Source: Postechiella marina
Lineage (GTDB): Bacteria; Bacteroidota; Bacteroidia; Flavobacteriales; Flavobacteriaceae
NCBI RefSeq assembly: GCF_039538365.1
Contig: NZ_BAABCA010000003.1
Location: 496,001-560,000, forward strand
Reading direction: 5' to 3'
DNA: 64,000 bases
Both the position numbers and the translations under genes were made by a program. This document shows, piece after piece, positions 8,901 through 17,200 of the stretch (position 1 is the first letter of the stretch; each line of letters starts with the position of its first letter). The notes below the pieces were generated by a model that ran no database searches, was not told the origin of the DNA, and saw only the letters and a program-made list of their open reading frames with translations.

Positions 8901-11537
8901 CAAAACGCAACGTCGGGTAACAAAGACGCAGCAAAAATGCTCGTATTTTCTGCCGATAAAGAAACCTATAATGTTGGAGAAACAGCAAAAATAACTTTTC
9001 AATCTGGTAGCGAAGGTCGAGCGCTAGTTAGTGTAGAAAATGGCACCGAAGTTTTAAATTACAAATGGGTAAAAACTAAAAAAGGAGAAACTACTGTAGA
9101 TATTCCTATTGCTAAAGATATGGCTCCAAACGTATTTGTAAACATTTCACTTTTACAACCACATGCCATAACATCCAACGATTTACCAATTAGGTTATAT
9201 GGTGTAATCCCTGTTATGGTAGAAGATCCAAATACAAAATTAGAACCCGAACTAAATATGCCAAACGTTTTGCGTCCAGAACAAAAGTTTGACCTAAAAA
9301 TTTCAGAAAAAAACAAAAAAGCCATGACTTACAGCATTGCTGTGGTAGAAGAAGGTTTATTAGATTTAACACGATTTAAAACCCCAAACGCTTGGCATTC
9401 TTTTTATGCTCGCGAAGCTTTAGGTGTAAAAACTTGGGATATTTTTGACGATGTAATTGGCGCCTATTCTGGTAGTGCAGATCAAGTATTTGCTATTGGT
9501 GGAGATGGTAATGCTGCAGCAGGAAAAAACAAAAAAGCCAATCGCTTTAAACCTGTGGTTACTTATTTAGGCCCTTTTAACTTAAAAGCTGGCGAGAAAA
9601 AAACACATAGTATAAAAATACCTAATTACATTGGCTCTGTACGTACAATGGTTGTTGCTGGAAATAACACAACCGAAGCTTATGGTAGCACAGACAAATC
9701 GGTTCAAGTAAAAAAACCATTAATGGTACTCGCATCGCTTCCACGAAAATTAAGCCCAGGAGAAAAAGTAACATTACCAGTAACCGTTTTTGCTATGGAG
9801 CCTAAAGTAAAAAATGTAAACATTCGTTTAAAACTTAGTAATGGCATATCGATAGTTGGAGAAACTACAAAAGCTTTAAATTTTACAAAGCCAGACGAAC
9901 AAATGACCTACTTTAAACTAGATGTAAGCAAAGCAAAAGGCATAAATACAGTTGAAGTAATTGCCACAGGTAATGGAGAAAAATCGACCTACAAAGTAGA
10001 GCTTGATGTTATAAATCCAAACCCTATAACCTCGAAACCTATAGACAAATCTTTAGAAGCTAAAGCATCAGAAAACATTGTCTTTTCAACGTTTGGAGTT
10101 ACTGGGTCTAATAGTGCTACGGTAGAGTTCTCAACCTTACCTCCAATGAGTTTTTCTAGAAGGATGCAATATTTAATTCAGTATCCGCACGGCTGCTTAG
10201 AGCAAACCACATCTAGTATTTTTCCGCAGTTATTTTTAAATGATATTTTCGATTTAACCGCAAACAAAAAGCAAGAAATTCAAAATAATATTGAAAATGG
10301 TATAAAACGCTTAGGTCACTTTCAAAGACCTCATGGCGGTATGAGCTATTGGATGGGAGAAAACCAAGCAGACGATTGGGGCACAAGCTATGCTGGTCAT
10401 TTTTTAATTGAAGCAGAAAAGAAAGGCTTTGTACTCCCGTTAACCTTTAAAAATAATTGGATAGCCTACCAAAAGCAGGCAGCTAGAGACTGGAGACCAA
10501 GCTATAGAAAATATAATTCTGACTTAGCGCAAGCCTACAGGCTCTACACCTTAGCCCTTGCAGGCAAACCAGATTTATCGAGCATGAATAGGTTACGAGA
10601 GTTTTCAGAATTATCTAACGAAGCAAAGTGGCGTTTAGCAGCTGCTTATGCTCTAGCTGGCCAAACCGAAGCTAGTAACTCTATTTTACAAACAGCAAAT
10701 ATAGAGTTTAAACCAAATAAATATAATTATTACACCTATGGATCTGTAGACAGAAACAGAGCTATGGCCCTAGAAACCATGGTACTAATTAAAAGCAAAA
10801 AAACGCGCGAAATAGCACAATATATTGCTAAAGATTTATCGAGCAACCGCTGGATGAGCACACAAACCACTGCATATAGCTTATTAGCTATGGCAAAAAT
10901 GGTTAACGCCAATGGCGGAAAAGCTTTAAAACTTAAGTTTGACATAAATGGAACTAGAGAAACTATTACTACAAAAAATGCTATAGCCCAACGAGAGCTA
11001 AAAATTAACGATGGCGATAACACTATAACTGTAACAAACCAAAACGACAATGTAGTTTATGTACGCGTTTTAAACTCAGGAAAACTCCCGCTAGGTCAAG
11101 AATTAGCAGAACAACGCGGTTTAAGCATAAGCTACACTTATAAAGATTTAAAGGGCAATGCTATAAATGTATCCGAATTAAAACAAGGTCAAGATTTTGT
11201 AGCTACCGTTTTAGTAAGCAACCTTAAAAACGAATCTGTAAACAACATTGCTTTAACACAGGCTTTCCCTTCTGGTTGGGAAATTGTAAACACGCGCTTT
11301 ACAGATTTTGGAAGCTCCACAACAAGCCAAGCCCGTTTTACAGATATTAGAGACGACCGTGTTAATTTTTATTTCGATTTACCAAAAAAAGGAAAACACA
11401 GTACTAAAACTTTTAATATAATGTTAAACGCCTCGTATTTAGGCTCGTATTATTTACCTGGTATTCAAGCAGAGGCCATGTATGACAACGACTATTTAGT
11501 TAGAACAAAAGGAAAATGGGTAACTATTGTTAAATAA
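5985..11537 (+). CDS. Bacterial alpha-2-macroglobulin lipoprotein with intact thioester
   Basis: This 1850-residue protein has a lipoprotein signal peptide (lipobox Cys19) and the multi-domain beta-rich architecture of bacterial alpha-2-macroglobulins. GYIYGERGVWRPGDSLHLTF, about one third in, is a conserved macroglobulin-domain signature. The thioester motif YPHGCLEQTTS is intact, with Cys1404 and Gln1407, inside the alpha-helical thioester domain. The family traps attacking proteases by covalent capture. Here the protein would sit lipid-anchored in the periplasm or outer envelope. The next gene is pbpC, the same pairing as yfhM-pbpC in enterobacteria, which supports a protective role near sites of cell-wall synthesis. 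The gap of 134 bp holds a large hairpin. Confidence 0.95.
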   Translation: MTLKKIITFVLLISAVISCKKKEVNTNNIFKFKDYISYTTSGLVSVTSPIQINLSKTVEGWEVGQEITSNFISIKPYIEGKLKVGNNHTLLFTPDETLEPDTEYAVTVALDKIYKNTPKDFGKYTFQFKTIKPNFNIVTNNLQSYSKKWQYIEGTIKSSDIITLENAKQLVKASQNEKKLNIVFNQANTKSKYFEFKIDSINRLIDDSSILIAWNGKAIDAENNGENNIVIPGINNFTITKTEVVQSPEQYVSINFSDPIKKQQNFDGLVTIQKSKNPKFIVNGNVLKVYPNNKLVGNIEVSVFQGIKNTDGFKLKKPFSETIAFQSLKPQVRLISNGTILPNSQELKFNFEAVNLKAVDVRIIKIFEDNILQFLQDNNLNSNNDHQIKRVGRRIAKQTIPLVSATENTGKWKAYSVDLSTFFKADPGAIYRVEVSFNKSYSLYNCEASNTTTASTTNENDYYQEDNASIDNENKELLEEAYWNNLTYRYKTYTYNWREENNPCHDAYYNKNKEVSQNLIASNLGVIAKQGSNNSYYFAVTNILNTNPEANATITLYNFQTQALESAKTDEEGLAIIDAEKHASFAIVTKNNNTSYIKLSDGNSLSLSKFDVSGNHLQRGLKGYIYGERGVWRPGDSLHLTFILNDKANKLPKQHPVKLEVTNPNGKLVYKKVTTNNVNNFFKFTVPTATENKTGNYSAKVSVGGATFYKGLKIETVKPNRLKIKVDFNNEILTNNQPLKGTLNVKWLHGAPGKNLKTEIKAKFSSAHTAFKNYKNYTFNDPTRKFEVEEIHVFDGKVNEEGLAQINKKLSVKNNAPGMLNVQFLVRAFENGGDFSMDAFTKQYAPYTSFVGLNSPKGNAYGSYHTDENQTFNVVVVNTKGNPIKRKNLKVKIYKVEWRWWWNSSYENLSSYVSNKYHRPYLDTTINTDANGKGSFNIKIPNNERGRYLIRIEDPVSGHATGRTAYFYKNWWQNATSGNKDAAKMLVFSADKETYNVGETAKITFQSGSEGRALVSVENGTEVLNYKWVKTKKGETTVDIPIAKDMAPNVFVNISLLQPHAITSNDLPIRLYGVIPVMVEDPNTKLEPELNMPNVLRPEQKFDLKISEKNKKAMTYSIAVVEEGLLDLTRFKTPNAWHSFYAREALGVKTWDIFDDVIGAYSGSADQVFAIGGDGNAAAGKNKKANRFKPVVTYLGPFNLKAGEKKTHSIKIPNYIGSVRTMVVAGNNTTEAYGSTDKSVQVKKPLMVLASLPRKLSPGEKVTLPVTVFAMEPKVKNVNIRLKLSNGISIVGETTKALNFTKPDEQMTYFKLDVSKAKGINTVEVIATGNGEKSTYKVELDVINPNPITSKPIDKSLEAKASENIVFSTFGVTGSNSATVEFSTLPPMSFSRRMQYLIQYPHGCLEQTTSSIFPQLFLNDIFDLTANKKQEIQNNIENGIKRLGHFQRPHGGMSYWMGENQADDWGTSYAGHFLIEAEKKGFVLPLTFKNNWIAYQKQAARDWRPSYRKYNSDLAQAYRLYTLALAGKPDLSSMNRLREFSELSNEAKWRLAAAYALAGQTEASNSILQTANIEFKPNKYNYYTYGSVDRNRAMALETMVLIKSKKTREIAQYIAKDLSSNRWMSTQTTAYSLLAMAKMVNANGGKALKLKFDINGTRETITTKNAIAQRELKINDGDNTITVTNQNDNVVYVRVLNSGKLPLGQELAEQRGLSISYTYKDLKGNAINVSELKQGQDFVATVLVSNLKNESVNNIALTQAFPSGWEIVNTRFTDFGSSTTSQARFTDIRDDRVNFYFDLPKKGKHSTKTFNIMLNASYLGSYYLPGIQAEAMYDNDYLVRTKGKWVTIVK

Positions 11538-11569
11538 AGATTTAAAACCATTATTACATTAAATAACAA

Positions 11570-11624
11570 GAAACCACTGATGCTTTTTTGTGTTGTTACG
11601 CATATGCAACACAAAAAAGTTTCT
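11570..11624 (+). repeat. Large hairpin; core of a dispersed palindromic element
   Basis: Perfect 12-bp arms (TTTTTTGTGTTG at 11584-11595, CAACACAAAAAA at 11607-11618) enclose an 11-nt loop. Outer bases AGAAAC and GTTTCT also pair. The arms and 9 of 11 loop bases match the centre of the longer element at 59909-60010, in the opposite orientation. The GCGTTA-type ends are missing here. Lying between the alpha-2-macroglobulin and pbpC genes, it may attenuate or process the shared transcript. Confidence 0.75.
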
Positions 11625-11671
11625 ACCTCAAATTATTATAATGACAATCTTTTAAAAGAGCGTGCTTTTAA

Positions 11672-14023
11672 GTGAAAAAAATAATCAACTACATAAAACA
11701 TCATAAAATAAAATCGGTATTGGTTTTTATAATATGTGTAGCCTATTACTTCTGCTTACCAAATCCGCTTTTTAAAGACCCTACAGCAACAGTAATTAAC
11801 AGCTCTAACAACACCTTATTAGGTGCACAAATTGCTAAAGATGGCCAATGGCGTTTCCCGCAAAATGATAGTGTTCCAGAAAAATTTAAAACCTGTATTA
11901 TACAATTTGAAGACGAATATTTTTATAATCACCCTGGTTTTAATCCCATTTCTATTTTTAAAGCATTAAGAGAAAACACCAAATCTGGTAAAATAAAACG
12001 AGGAGGCAGCACCATTACCCAACAAGTTATTAGACTGTCTAGAAAAGGAAATTCTAGAACATATTTCGAAAAAATAATAGAAATTATTCTTGCCACACGT
12101 TTAGAATTTAAAGTATCTAAAAATAAAATTTTAGCATACTACAGTAGTAATGCTCCTTTTGGCGGTAATGTTGTTGGGCTAGACGCTGCTGCATGGCGCT
12201 ATTTTAACCAAAACGCCAACAATTTATCTTGGGCAGAAAATGCAACACTTGCTGTTTTACCAAATGCACCAAGCTTAATTTACCCTGGCAAAAACCAAGA
12301 ATTATTACTTAAAAAACGTAACCGTTTACTAAAAAAACTACTCGACAAATCTATTTTAGACACGCTAACCTATCAACTTTCTATTGCCGAAAGCTTACCA
12401 CAAAAACCATATGCATTACCACAAAAGGCTCCACATTTATTGCAAAAAATTGCAAAATTGCACTATGGTAAACGCATAAAAACAACAATAGATTACAATT
12501 TACAAGCTAAAACAAACACCATAGTTAAAAACCATTATAATTTATTAAGTGAAAACGAAATTTACAACAGTGCTGTTTTAATTTTAGACGTAAAAACAAG
12601 ACAAGTTTTAACCTATGTAGGCAATGCACCAACAGATAAAGCTCACCAAAAAGATGTAGATATTATTGATAAACCTAGAAGTACAGGCAGCATTTTAAAA
12701 CCTTTTTTATACGCTGCCATGCTAGATGCAGGCGACTTATTACCAAACACACTAGTTGCCGATGTACCTACACAATTTGGAAGTTACACCCCCGAAAATT
12801 ACAATAAAACCTTTGATGGCGCTGTGCCTGCAAGCAAGGCATTATCGCGCTCTTTAAACATTCCTGCAGTTAAAATGCTTCAAAGTTTTGGACTGGATAG
12901 GTTTCATCATTATTTAAAAGCCTTAAAACTTAAAGACTTAAAATATAATGCCAACCATTATGGGTTATCTTTAATTCTTGGTGGTGCAGAAAGTAATTTA
13001 TGGGATTTATGTAAAAACTACGCAGCCATGTCGTCTACATTAAATCATTTTTCTAATAATTCGAGCACCTATCTATCTAACGAGTTTTGCGAACCCACTT
13101 TTTTAGCTTCGGATGTCAAACATTTTGGAAAAAATACAACCGACAAAACTCTCTTTGACGCAGCATCTATATACTTAACTTACGAAAGCCTAAAGAAAGT
13201 AAATCGGCCTGAAGGCGACGAAAGTTGGGAGTTTTTTGACGATTCTAAACAAATAGCATGGAAAACCGGTACCAGTTTTGGTTTTCGCGATGCTTGGGCT
13301 ATTGGCACCACAAAAGACTATGTAGTTGGTGTTTGGGTTGGCAATGCCGATGGCGAAGGCAGACCAGGTTTAGTTGGTGTACAAACTGCAGCTCCTATTT
13401 TATTTGATGTTTTCGATATTTTACCCAACAGCAATTGGTTTGCAAAACCTTTTGACGAGATGCAAGAGGTTTCTATTTGTAACAAAAGTGGCTATCGTGC
13501 TTCTACAAACTGCGACCAAGTTACACCACAACACATCCAAATAAGCGGTTTAAAAACAAAACCTTGTCCGTATCACAAATTAATTCATTTAGACAAAACA
13601 GAAACCTTTCAAGTTAATACCTCTTGCGAAAATTTAAACAATATAACACATAAATCGTGGTTTGTTTTGCCACCTTTAATGGAGCACTATTACAAAACTA
13701 AAAACCCATTTTACAAAACTTTACCAAAATTTAGAACAGATTGCCTAGGTACAAATCAAACTTCTATAGCTTTTATTTACCCAAAACAAGGCAATACTAT
13801 TTTTTTACCAAAAGATTTTGATGGCAAAACCAACCAACTTATTTTAAAAATCGCCCATTCTAAACCAGAAAGCACTGTACATTGGTATGTAAATAAAACC
13901 TTTGTTGGCAGCACAAAAAATATACACGAATTAGCCATTTCTCCTAAAAAAGGCAAGCACATTATTACGGTTGTTGATGAGTTTGGAAACCAAAAAAAAC
14001 AGACTATTAATATATCAGAATAA
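11672..14023 (+). CDS. pbpC: Penicillin-binding protein 1C (GTG start)
   Basis: This 783-residue bifunctional peptidoglycan synthase has a membrane anchor at about 14-30. A GT51 glycosyltransferase domain carries EDEYFYNHPG (catalytic Glu80) and GGSTITQQ at 111-118. A transpeptidase domain carries S340-I-L-K343, S394-L-N396 and K531-T-G-T534. A C-terminal beta domain typical of PBP1C follows. The start is GTG, and no better ATG precedes the membrane segment. It follows the alpha-2-macroglobulin gene on the same strand, as in E. coli, and the two proteins probably act together in the periplasm. All catalytic motifs are intact. The length agrees with E. coli PBP1C (about 770 residues). Confidence 0.95.
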   Translation: MKKIINYIKHHKIKSVLVFIICVAYYFCLPNPLFKDPTATVINSSNNTLLGAQIAKDGQWRFPQNDSVPEKFKTCIIQFEDEYFYNHPGFNPISIFKALRENTKSGKIKRGGSTITQQVIRLSRKGNSRTYFEKIIEIILATRLEFKVSKNKILAYYSSNAPFGGNVVGLDAAAWRYFNQNANNLSWAENATLAVLPNAPSLIYPGKNQELLLKKRNRLLKKLLDKSILDTLTYQLSIAESLPQKPYALPQKAPHLLQKIAKLHYGKRIKTTIDYNLQAKTNTIVKNHYNLLSENEIYNSAVLILDVKTRQVLTYVGNAPTDKAHQKDVDIIDKPRSTGSILKPFLYAAMLDAGDLLPNTLVADVPTQFGSYTPENYNKTFDGAVPASKALSRSLNIPAVKMLQSFGLDRFHHYLKALKLKDLKYNANHYGLSLILGGAESNLWDLCKNYAAMSSTLNHFSNNSSTYLSNEFCEPTFLASDVKHFGKNTTDKTLFDAASIYLTYESLKKVNRPEGDESWEFFDDSKQIAWKTGTSFGFRDAWAIGTTKDYVVGVWVGNADGEGRPGLVGVQTAAPILFDVFDILPNSNWFAKPFDEMQEVSICNKSGYRASTNCDQVTPQHIQISGLKTKPCPYHKLIHLDKTETFQVNTSCENLNNITHKSWFVLPPLMEHYYKTKNPFYKTLPKFRTDCLGTNQTSIAFIYPKQGNTIFLPKDFDGKTNQLILKIAHSKPESTVHWYVNKTFVGSTKNIHELAISPKKGKHIITVVDEFGNQKKQTINISE

Positions 14024-14116
14024 TTCCTACACGACACTTCATCCTATATTTTTTTAAAAAAATTAACCAATTATCGATAAAATACGCATTATGACGATGT
14101 TATATGAAAAAAAAGA

Positions 14117-14257
14117 GTATATTAGCAACCTAAAAAACAAATTAAAAGACAGAATAGAACCACATGAACCCCTCTCAAAGAACGTGACTTTTTGTAAGAT
14201 TTCGGGTCTTAGTAATAAGGCCTAATAAAATTTAGTTTGCCCTAACAAAATTTTAAA
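14117..14257 (+). promoter_or_regulatory. Candidate promoter and structured 5' leader of the T9SS operon
   Basis: TATATTAG at 14117-14124 resembles the TAnnTTTG -7 box and would start an mRNA with about 125 nt of untranslated leader. Within it are two consecutive hairpins. The first is TAAGAT/GTCTTA at 14195-14211 with a TTCGG-type loop. The second, at 14219-14241, has GGC/GCC outer and CTAA/TTAG inner pairs. The leader ends directly before the ATG of the 1889-residue protein. I do not recognise a known riboswitch. A 44-codon ORF (14091-14225) overlaps the region and is a competing explanation. Confidence 0.4.
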
Positions 14258-17200
14258 ATGAAACTTAAATTTAACCTACTTATTATTTGCTTTGCATTTG
14301 GTTTATTTTTTAATATGGCTAATGCGCAATATTGCTCATCATCTTTCCATAACCCTTCTCAACATTATATATCGAATGTTAATGTGGGTACTTTAAATAA
14401 TACAACTACATATGGAGCTTCTAGTTATTCTGATTACACATCAATATCAACAGATTTAACCATTGGAAACACATATACAATAACTATTTCAAGTGCTAGA
14501 GTAGATTCTTGGAGAGCTGCTGGTTATGGCATTTGGATAGATTATAATGGCGATGGCGATTTTTATGATGCTAACGAAGAGGTATGGTCTTTTGGCACCT
14601 CTACAGTGTCTCCGCAAAGCACAAGTTTTTCTGTTCCAGGTAATGCTATTACAGGCGCCACTAGAATGCGAGTAAGTATGGTTAACTGGTATACTCCTGA
14701 TCCTTGTGCAGTAGACACCAATACAAATAATTATGGCGAAATAGAAGATTATACTATCAATATTTTACCACCAGTAAACCCTGTTCCTGCAGATGATGAT
14801 CTTTTGGTTACACAAAACAGTAATACAGGAGCTAACAACCAAATTGATGTTAGTTTAAATGATAACATTGGTACAGATGGAGGTGATTCTGATAATTTCT
14901 CTTTAAACACTACAGCATCTAACGGTACTGTTACAGAAGTTTCTGATGGCGTTTTTGAATATGTACCTAACGCCAATTTTTTTGGTACAGATAGCTTTAC
15001 ATACTCTATTTGCGATGCATTAAACCACTGTGCAACAGCTACTGTAAATGTTATAGTTAACTGGGCTGCATGTAAACCAACTAGTAATTCAAAAGGCGAT
15101 AGATATATTACTAATGTTAGTCTTGTTGGAGAATCTACATCTATAAATAACACCTCTGGAGACGATGGTGGCTATGCCAATTATACAGACGGTACCGCAG
15201 CAGATTTATACTTAGGTAGCTCGTATAATGTAACAGTCTCAACAGGAGGAGACACCAATACTGCTGGTTGGGCTGCTTACATAGATTTTAATCAAAATGG
15301 AAATTTTAACGATCCAGGTGAAAAAATTTATGACACACAAGGCACAGAAGCTTATTCTCCTTTTGCTTCTCAAAACTTTACAGTTCCTTTTTCAGCTTCA
15401 CTAGGTTTTACAGTAATGCGTATTGGAGTAAGAAGGTATTACTCATCGGGAGAATCCTGCGGAACAACCTCTGGACAAGCAGAAGAATTTGAAGACTATA
15501 AACTTAATTTATCTATTAACCCTACAAGCCCTGCAGAAATAGATATTAAGGGTAATGGTAACAATATTACAGATGGATCTACAACCACATATGTAAATAA
15601 CAATACAGACTTTGGAGTTTACGATATTTATAGTACCATTCCATCCCAAAAAACATATAGAATAACTAATAATGGAGGTACAGACTTAATATTAATTGGT
15701 GGTTCGCCTGTTACTCTAACTGGTAGTTCAGATTTTTCAATATCCTCACAACCAACCTCTACAACTTTAGCCTCGGGAGAGTTTACATTTTTCTCTATTG
15801 AATTTAGTCCTACTGCACCTATAATAGGACAAAGAATAGCTACAGTTAGTATTGCGAACAACGACCCAGACGAAAACCCTTATACTTTTACAATAGAAGG
15901 CTATGGAGAACAAACTTTTCCTGACACTGATGGAGATGGCATACCCGATAATGTAGACTTAGATGATGATAATGATGGTTTACCCGATCAATACGAGCAA
16001 GTATCTTGTGTATCAAACCCAATAGCAAATACAACAGATGTTGTATTTTTATTCGAAGATTTTGAAACTGGCACAAACAGAGGTACAATTGACGGAGTGA
16101 CATACTGTTGGGAAGACGGTTCTGGTTCGTGTAATAGTTCTCCAGATTTAAATGATGGAGAATATGTTGTATACTATAAAGCCACAAACAACGATGGCAC
16201 AAACCAAACACCTAACGGGGAAGTTGCTAGCTGGGCAGATGGGCTTTGGTATCCTGGTCTAGACCATACACCCAATGATACTAATGGGAGAATGGCAATG
16301 TTTAACGCCGATTACGACCCTGGTATATTTTACGAAAAAACTATTGTAGGTGTAAGTGCAGGGGTAGATATTACATATGGATTTTCTGCAATAAATTTAG
16401 ATAGAGCTAATGCTCCTGGAATTGCAACACGAGAAAGACCATCGGTTTTAATAGAAATACTAGACCCAACTGGCACCGTAATAACCTCTTCTTCAACTGG
16501 ACTTATTGCTCCAACAACAGATTACGTAACTGGAGATTGGGTAGATGTAAGCGCAACCTTTAACACACAATACACTCAATTTACCGTTAGACTAATTAAC
16601 CAAAGTCCTGGAGGTCTTGGAAACGATTTAGCTATAGATGATATTTTTGTTCAACAAACACTTTGTGATTTAGATGGCGATGGCGTTGAAGATGCCATAG
16701 ATTTAGATAATGATAACGACGGTATACCTAACGTCGTAGAATTACAATTACCAGACACAGATAAAGACGCTACAGTTAATAACGATACTGGCGCCAATAC
16801 TTGGGTAGATATTAATAACAATGGGCTTTTAGATTTATACGACCATCAAGATGCTGCAGGAAACAATCCTGGAGACGTTGGATTTACATCATCTGTAGGA
16901 GTACCAATAGACTTAACAGACCCAAAATATGATACAGATGGTGATGGTGTTACCGATTATTTAGACCTAGACTCTGATAACGACGGTATTTTTGACGCTG
17001 TAGAATACGACAATAGAGGAGATATTGATATAAATGGCGATGGGAATGGTGATGGATTAGATCGCCAATTATACGACAGTAATGGCATTGCTATTCCAGA
17101 CGATGGTTTTGATGGCGATGGTATTTTAAGTCCTGCTGATGGCAACGATTTAGATGCAGATGATAATGACCATGGAACAAACAACGCCTATCCAACACCG

